Source: Variovorax sp. IB41
Lineage (GTDB): Bacteria > Pseudomonadota > Gammaproteobacteria > Burkholderiales > Burkholderiaceae_C
DNA length: 64,000 bases
Assembly (NCBI RefSeq): GCF_016405905.1
Contig: NZ_JAEFCB010000006.1
Span: 1-64,000, forward strand
Direction of reading: 5' to 3'
The translations under genes and the position numbers were made by a program. This document shows positions 59,611-64,000 of the stretch, in pieces (position 1 is the stretch's first letter; each line of letters begins with the position of its first letter). Below the pieces are notes generated by a model. The model saw nothing but the letters and a program-made list of their open reading frames with translations. It was not told where the DNA came from and searched no databases.

Positions 59611-59628
59611 ATCCGAGGGCCTGTCCGT

Positions 59629-60234
59629 TCAGGGGGACAGGTGAAGGATCCGGCGTGTGGTTTTGAGGGCGGTTTCGAAGGGGTCGCCATGGCGCGCGAT
59701 CTTGACCATCACGCTCGCGCCCATCCAGAGTTGATAGAGGCTTTGTGCCGTCTCTTCGGCGCTTTCGTCGACCGAGAGGGAGCCTTCGGCAACGCCGGCC
59801 TCGATCGCCTTGGCCAATCGTTCGACGATGCCGGAGGTACCCTGCTTCATGGCCAGCCGCATGGGTTCGGACATGTCCGCCACTTCGGCGCCGAGCTTCA
59901 CGGCGAGGCACTTGCCTTGGCAGTCAAGGAACGACTGGGTGTCGCGCCAGCTGGCGAAGTAGGTCATCAGGCGCTGCGCCATGGTCTGCTCCGGAGCTGC
60001 GAGGGTCCGGTCGATGTCGGCAAGGTACTCGTCGAAGTAGCCGTGGAGAACGGCTTCGCCGTAGGCTTCCTTCGAGCTGAAGTAGTGATAGAACGACCCT
60101 TTGGGCACGCCCGACGTGGTCAGGATTTCGTTCAGCCCGACGGCCGTGAATCCCTTGGCCGCCATCATCCGTTGACCCGCCGCGAGGATGTTGTCGCGGG
60201 TGTCGGTGGATTCGGATGCGATTGCTTTGGGCAT
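59629..60234 (-). CDS. TetR-family regulator (NemR/AcuR-like)
   Basis: The 201-residue protein has an N-terminal TetR helix-turn-helix (DNILAAGQRMMAAKGFTAVGLNEILTTSGVPKGSFYHYFSSKEAYGEAV). The C-terminal domain (YFASWRDTQSFLDCQGKCLAVKLGAEVADMS) holds two Cys that could sense electrophiles, as in NemR-type regulators. It is probably autoregulated and represses the DJ-1/hydrolase operon through the shared operator. Confidence 0.93.
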   Translation of the reverse strand: MPKAIASESTDTRDNILAAGQRMMAAKGFTAVGLNEILTTSGVPKGSFYHYFSSKEAYGEAVLHGYFDEYLADIDRTLAAPEQTMAQRLMTYFASWRDTQSFLDCQGKCLAVKLGAEVADMSEPMRLAMKQGTSGIVERLAKAIEAGVAEGSLSVDESAEETAQSLYQLWMGASVMVKIARHGDPFETALKTTRRILHLSP

Positions 60235-60253
60235 GGCGCAAGTCTATGCGAGA

Positions 60254-60273
60254 AATAGACCGGTCGTCTAGTG
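60254..60273. promoter_or_regulatory. TetR operator in front of tetR
   Basis: AATAGACCGGTC followed by GTCTAGTG repeats, at 18 of 20 positions, the site in front of the target operon. It lies 20 bases upstream of the tetR start, so autoregulation is likely. Confidence 0.8.
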
Positions 60274-60302
60274 CCTATCGAAAGAATTTTTCGCATCTCT
60301 TT

Positions 60303-61475
60303 TCAGGCCGCGCGGCAGGCCGTGAGGAAGCTGTTCAGCTCGGCGTCGCGGTCGTGCTCCGCCCCGCTCACATAGCGCGGCTCGGGGTACACGGCCAGGT
60401 TCACGACCACCAGGCGCTCTTCCCGATGCACATAGATGCGCTGGCCCGAATGGCCCAGCGCCAGCATGGCGCCGTCGTCGGTCAACCACCAGCCGTAGCC
60501 ATACCCGGTCACGCCCAGGGAGAGCCGCGACGGATGGAATTCCGCGGGAATCGAAAACGCGCGCCGCGACGCCGACTCGACCCAGCCCGCCGGCAACACC
60601 TGCGCCCCATCGAGCACGCCGTCCGCGGCCACCAGCATCGCGAAACGGCCCAGGTCGCGCAGCGACATGCCGGCGCGGCTGCCCGCGATTTCCTGGCCGC
60701 CTTCGGATTCGAGCGTGTAGTACGCCTCGTCTTCCATGCCGCAGGGCTTCCACACGGTCTCGGCCATGAAGTCGGCCAGCGTGCGGCCGGTGGCCGCGCA
60801 CAGCACGCATCCGAGCAGGAAGGTGTCGCCGGTGTTGTAGTGCCAGTGCGTGCCGGGCTCGTGCAATGCGGGCACCTCGCGCAGCATTTGCAAAACGCCG
60901 CCGGGCACCTTGTCCGCCAGCGACTTGCTGTAGCGGTTCACGTCGGAGTTCTTGTCGGCGTAGACCTCGGACCAGCCCACGCCCGACGACATGGTCATCA
61001 GGTGACGGACCGTGGCGCGCGCATAGCCCGAGCCCGCGAGTTGCGGTAGGTAGCGCACGATGGGATCGTCGATGGACCCGATGGCGCCACCCCGCACCGC
61101 CGCGCCGACCAGCAGGCCGGTCATCGACTTGACGGTCGACATGGTGCTCCACCGCTCGCCGGGCGAAAGCCCCAGGCCATAGCGTTCGAGCAGCACTTCG
61201 CCATTGCGCGCCACCAGCAGGCCGGCCACGCTGTTGCGGTCCATGAAGTCTTCGACGGTGCGCGCCTCGCCGTCGTGGCGGTAGTTCAGCTGCAGTTCAC
61301 GGCCGCGCGACAACGGGCGCGCGACGCCGCGCTCGATGGTGCGTGTCGCAAAAAGCCGGTCGACGATGCGGTAGCCGTACGACTGCAGGCATGGCGACCA
61401 GAGCAAAAAATCTTCACCGCGCGGCAGATGGGTGCGAGGCAAGGCGAGGCCAGGTTCGTTCATCGCGTGAGCCAT
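60303..61475 (-). CDS. serine hydrolase, class C beta-lactamase family
   Basis: The 390-residue protein has the penicillin-binding fold: the SxxK in STVKSMTG near residue 113, the Tyr in HWHYNTGDTF and the HSG triad (LGHSGQRIYVH) near the C-terminus. It resembles 6-aminohexanoate-dimer hydrolase/EstB-type enzymes more than true beta-lactamases. There is no signal peptide. It starts 3 bases after the Bug receptor stop; ATG at 61463 is an alternative start. The substrate is unknown. Confidence 0.87.
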   Translation of the reverse strand: MAHAMNEPGLALPRTHLPRGEDFLLWSPCLQSYGYRIVDRLFATRTIERGVARPLSRGRELQLNYRHDGEARTVEDFMDRNSVAGLLVARNGEVLLERYGLGLSPGERWSTMSTVKSMTGLLVGAAVRGGAIGSIDDPIVRYLPQLAGSGYARATVRHLMTMSSGVGWSEVYADKNSDVNRYSKSLADKVPGGVLQMLREVPALHEPGTHWHYNTGDTFLLGCVLCAATGRTLADFMAETVWKPCGMEDEAYYTLESEGGQEIAGSRAGMSLRDLGRFAMLVAADGVLDGAQVLPAGWVESASRRAFSIPAEFHPSRLSLGVTGYGYGWWLTDDGAMLALGHSGQRIYVHREERLVVVNLAVYPEPRYVSGAEHDRDAELNSFLTACRAA

Positions 61476-61478
61476 CCT

Positions 61479-62462
61479 TCAATCGTTCTGGATGCCAAGG
61501 CGCGTGATCACAGGCCCCCACACCGCGGCCTCTTTCTTCATGGTCTGCGTCACGGCATCGGGGCCGAGCGCGCTCGGCGGGTCCATGTAGAGCGCGTCCA
61601 TGCGCTGCTTCACGCCGGGGTCGGCCCAGAACTTCGCGGTCTCGCCGTTCAGGCGCGCGACCACCTCCTTGGGCGTTCCCCGGGGCACCATCAGTCCGTA
61701 CCAGCCGCCGGCGGGATAGTCCTTGAGCCCGGCCTCGAACACCGTGGGCACGTCGGGAAAAGCCTTCGAGCGCTGGCTCCCGAAGATCAGCAGCGGCACC
61801 ACGCGCCCGCCCTTCACCTGAGGCACCACGCTGACGACGGCGTCGGCGACCAGTTGCGTCTCGCCGCCGATCAGGCCGACCATCGCGGGCGCGGCGCCCT
61901 TGTAGGGCACGTGGGTCATCTTCAGGCCGTAGTGCTGCGCGACGAACTCGACATTGAGGTGGGTCGAATTGCCTTTGCCCGCAGAGCCGAAATCGAGCCC
62001 GCCCGATTTGCGCTTCGCGGCCTTGACCAGGTCATCGAGAGAACGGATGCCTGTCGCCGTGCTGGTAACGAGCACCTGCGACGTGCCCGCGAGCATCGAG
62101 ACGGGGTCGAAGTCTTTCAGGGGGTCGTACGACAGCGACTTGTACGAGAACGGATTGAGCGACATGTTCGACGTGCTCGCGAACAGGACGGTGTAGCCAT
62201 TGGGAGCCTGCTTGGCCACATAGCTCGCCGCCACGCTGCCGTTCGCCCCGGGGCGGTTGTCGACCACCACGGGCTGCCCCAGCGCAGCGCCGACGTGCTC
62301 GGCCCAGGACCGCGCCAGTGCATCGGCGGCACCGCCCGCGGCCACCGGGACCACGAGCGTGATCGCGCGGGAGGGGTACGCGGGCTGCGCCCACGCGGCT
62401 ACGCCGGACGAGGCCATCGCGCACGCCACGACAACGGTGGAACAGAGGGCTCTGCAGTTCAT
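61479..62462 (-). CDS. Bug-family (TctC-like) periplasmic solute receptor
   Basis: The 327-residue protein has a signal peptide (residues 1-25, ending AWAQP) and the Bug pattern [43 protein letters not shown] and FGSAGKGNSTHLN. These receptors bind carboxylates such as citrate or aromatic acids, and many lack cognate transporters, as here. I use ATG at 62462 since it fits the signal peptide. A serine hydrolase follows, and a LysR gene is divergent. Confidence 0.92.
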   Translation of the reverse strand: MNCRALCSTVVVACAMASSGVAAWAQPAYPSRAITLVVPVAAGGAADALARSWAEHVGAALGQPVVVDNRPGANGSVAASYVAKQAPNGYTVLFASTSNMSLNPFSYKSLSYDPLKDFDPVSMLAGTSQVLVTSTATGIRSLDDLVKAAKRKSGGLDFGSAGKGNSTHLNVEFVAQHYGLKMTHVPYKGAAPAMVGLIGGETQLVADAVVSVVPQVKGGRVVPLLIFGSQRSKAFPDVPTVFEAGLKDYPAGGWYGLMVPRGTPKEVVARLNGETAKFWADPGVKQRMDALYMDPPSALGPDAVTQTMKKEAAVWGPVITRLGIQND

Positions 62463-62579
62463 GGGCCGCTTTCGATGAGTGAAAACGCTGGCGATGCTAG
62501 GCCTGGTGCCGCAGAACGTCCAATGCATACTCAGTCACATCTGCATTACCTGAACTCATGCCACCAGAAGGGCCGCGCG

Positions 62580-63488
62580 ATGAACCTGCAGCATTTCGAA
62601 CACCTCCTCGCCGTGATCGACACCGGCTCCTTCAGCCGCGCCGCCGAGCGGCTGCACCTCACGCAGCCGGCCTTGAGCCGCAGCATCCAGGCGATGGAAG
62701 ACGAGCTGGGCGGCGCGCTCATCGACCGCGCGGGCAAGCGCAAGGGATTGACGCCGCTGGGCGCGCTGGTCGCATCGCGGGCGCGCCGCGTGACGATCGA
62801 AGTCTCGGAAATGAAGCGCAGCGCCGCGCTGCTCGCCGACCTCGCGGTGGGCGCGGTGCGGTTGGCGCTCGGCTCGGCGCCCACCGCGGTGCTGGCGCTG
62901 CCGCTGCTGCGGCACGTCGCCGAGACCTATCCGCGCCTGAAGGTCCAGTTGGTCGGCGGACCCGCGGAGCAGCAGCTGGCGGCGCTGCGCGATCGCGCGG
63001 TCGATGCGATGGTGGTGCACAAGCGGCTGCTGCCGCCGGCCGACGATCTCGACGTGAGGCTGCTGCCCGAAATGCGCATCGGCTTCGTGTGCCGCCGCGA
63101 TCACCCGCTGTGCGGTGCCAACGCCGTGTCGCTGTCCCGGTTGCGCGACTATCCGCTGGCTGCGAGCGGCATCGGGCTGAGCCGCGAGGCCGCGCAAAGC
63201 CTCGACGCGTACTTCGGCAAGGCAATGCACATCAGCGACGCAGTGCGTTTCCAGTCGGACGAGGCGTGGTGCCTGCTCGAGCTCGTGCGAAGCAGCGATG
63301 CGATCTTTCTCGGGGCTGTCGAAACCGCGCGCACGCTGATCGATGCGCGTGAACTCGTGGAACTGCGCATGCCCAAGCCGCTGCGGCTGACTTCGCAGTT
63401 CGCCTTCATCACGCTCGAAGGCGTGACCGAGGCACCCGCCTTGGAGATCGTGCATGCCTTCTGCGCCGAGCACATGCGCGATCGCTGA
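62580..63488 (+). CDS. LysR-family transcriptional regulator
   Basis: The 302-residue protein has an N-terminal helix-turn-helix (QHFEHLLAVIDTGSFSRAAERLHLTQPALSRSIQAM) and a LysR substrate-binding domain. GAAGG lies 9 bases before ATG at 62580. The open frame upstream to 61275 overlaps the opposite-strand genes and is not real. It is divergent from the Bug receptor, its probable target, with a 117-base shared intergenic region. Confidence 0.92.
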   Translation: MNLQHFEHLLAVIDTGSFSRAAERLHLTQPALSRSIQAMEDELGGALIDRAGKRKGLTPLGALVASRARRVTIEVSEMKRSAALLADLAVGAVRLALGSAPTAVLALPLLRHVAETYPRLKVQLVGGPAEQQLAALRDRAVDAMVVHKRLLPPADDLDVRLLPEMRIGFVCRRDHPLCGANAVSLSRLRDYPLAASGIGLSREAAQSLDAYFGKAMHISDAVRFQSDEAWCLLELVRSSDAIFLGAVETARTLIDARELVELRMPKPLRLTSQFAFITLEGVTEAPALEIVHAFCAEHMRDR

Positions 63489-63530
63489 ATCCCGGGCGTT
63501 GATATCCGCTGGCGGGCTTCGCGTGCCGCC

Positions 63531-63893
63531 TTACTGCGGACTCGGCGTCTGTGCTTGCCCGGTGCCTTGCGTGTTGCCGGCCGCGCCCCTCTTGTCTGAC
63601 TTTCGCTCCGACTTCATCGCGCCGCCAGACGACTTGGCCCTGCCCGACAGGTTGCCCTCCGCGCTCGAATTGCCCTGAGCCGAGGGCGCGGTCATCGTGC
63701 CGTTCGGGTTCGTCGGCCCCGTGCCACCGGTCGTTGGCTTCTGCTGCATGGCGCTGCTGTCGGGGCTGTTCAGGCCCGGGCCGCCGCCGCCGCTGCCACT
63801 GCCGCCTCCCCCTCCCCCGCCTGCTTGTGCCATGGCGGACGCAGCGCCCAGGGCGATGCAACTTGCAATGAATGTGGTCGCGATTCGGTTCAT
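63531..63893 (-). CDS. secreted Gly-rich hypothetical protein, 120 aa
   Basis: The 120-residue protein has a signal peptide (IASCIALGAASAMAQA) and then a Gly/Ser-rich segment (about residues 25-40), followed by a Thr/Asn/Gly/Lys-rich disordered tail. No domain was recognised. AGAGG lies 8 bases before ATG at 63893. It ends near the LysR gene in a convergent arrangement. The last 107 bases of the window show nothing I can support. Confidence 0.7.
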   Translation of the reverse strand: MNRIATTFIASCIALGAASAMAQAGGGGGGGSGSGGGGPGLNSPDSSAMQQKPTTGGTGPTNPNGTMTAPSAQGNSSAEGNLSGRAKSSGGAMKSERKSDKRGAAGNTQGTGQAQTPSPQ

Positions 63894-64000
63894 GTCTGAA
63901 GCCTCTGAAAAGAAGTGGTTGGAGACTTCAATAGAGGGGCTGCGCCTTGGCAACCGGGTCGGGCCGCGTCGCGGTTCCGTGTCAGTGAAGGCCCACCTTA

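Noticed and set aside
60303..61475. Antibiotic-resistance beta-lactamase
   Set aside because: It has the fold and SxxK motif but no signal peptide, and its features fit the EstB/6-aminohexanoate hydrolase type better.

Overview
The window is high-GC DNA from a betaproteobacterium. The complete division and cell wall (dcw) cluster with lpxC behind ftsZ, hslVU and a dksA gene just upstream, single-cysteine DksA, a Bug-family solute receptor and the general gene content point to Comamonadaceae, most likely a Variovorax-like organism. This is an inference from gene content and style, not from a database search.

Region 1 (about 1-20.4 kb) is a nearly gapless minus-strand operon, transcribed mraZ-rsmH-ftsL-ftsI-murE-murF-mraY-murD-ftsW-murG-murC-ddlB-ftsQ-ftsA-ftsZ-lpxC. 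Many genes are coupled by ATGA or GTGA start/stop overlaps. A sigma70-like promoter and a 10-bp-period array of AGTGC/AGTGG boxes lie in front of mraZ and look like the MraZ operator. MurD carries an insert of about 230 residues rich in Ala, Glu, Pro and Val. Two small unknown genes follow lpxC.

Region 2 (20.4-25.1 kb) holds hslU, hslV, a STAS-domain protein and dksA with a long Lys/Ala/Pro-rich N-terminal extension. Region 3 (25.4-34.6 kb) has a YdgA-like protein on the plus strand, then minus-strand genes: a COG0523 metallochaperone GTPase, RlmI-like methyltransferase, xerC, a DUF218 protein, DUF484, dapF, an MFS exporter fused to a monooxygenase-like domain, and DoxX. Region 4 (34.6-42.5 kb) is accessory metabolism and regulation: amidohydrolase, XapX protein, isochorismatase-like hydrolase, divergent LysR regulator, HCCA-isomerase-like protein, and a DUF3455 lipoprotein / ECF sigma / RskA-type anti-sigma unit.

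Region 5 (about 42.46-44.9 kb) is a distinctly AT-rich islet with one large gene, an OLD-like ATPase with a C-terminal TOPRIM domain. A 9-bp direct repeat flanks it, so it is the best candidate for a horizontally acquired, probably anti-phage, gene.

Region 6 (44.9-48.1 kb) has an MFS transporter, an aldo/keto reductase, a small unknown gene and a PaaI-like thioesterase. Region 7 (48.2-58 kb) is a surface-glycan locus: a five-gene minus-strand operon (large membrane glycosyltransferase-like protein, UbiA-family prenyltransferase, GT2, UDP-glucose dehydrogenase, UDP-glucuronate decarboxylase), divergent from a 909-residue two-domain glycosyltransferase. The sugar enzymes would give UDP-glucuronate and UDP-xylose. 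Region 8 (58-60.3 kb) is a TetR-controlled DJ-1/PfpI plus alpha/beta-hydrolase unit, with the same operator sequence in front of the regulator and of its target operon. Region 9 (60.3-64 kb) has a serine hydrolase, a Bug receptor with a divergent LysR regulator, and a Gly-rich secreted protein.

Short in-frame 9- or 12-bp tandem repeats recur in four separate genes (dapF, the UDP-glucuronate decarboxylase, and two glycosyltransferases). No tRNA, rRNA, CRISPR array or insertion sequence was recognised.
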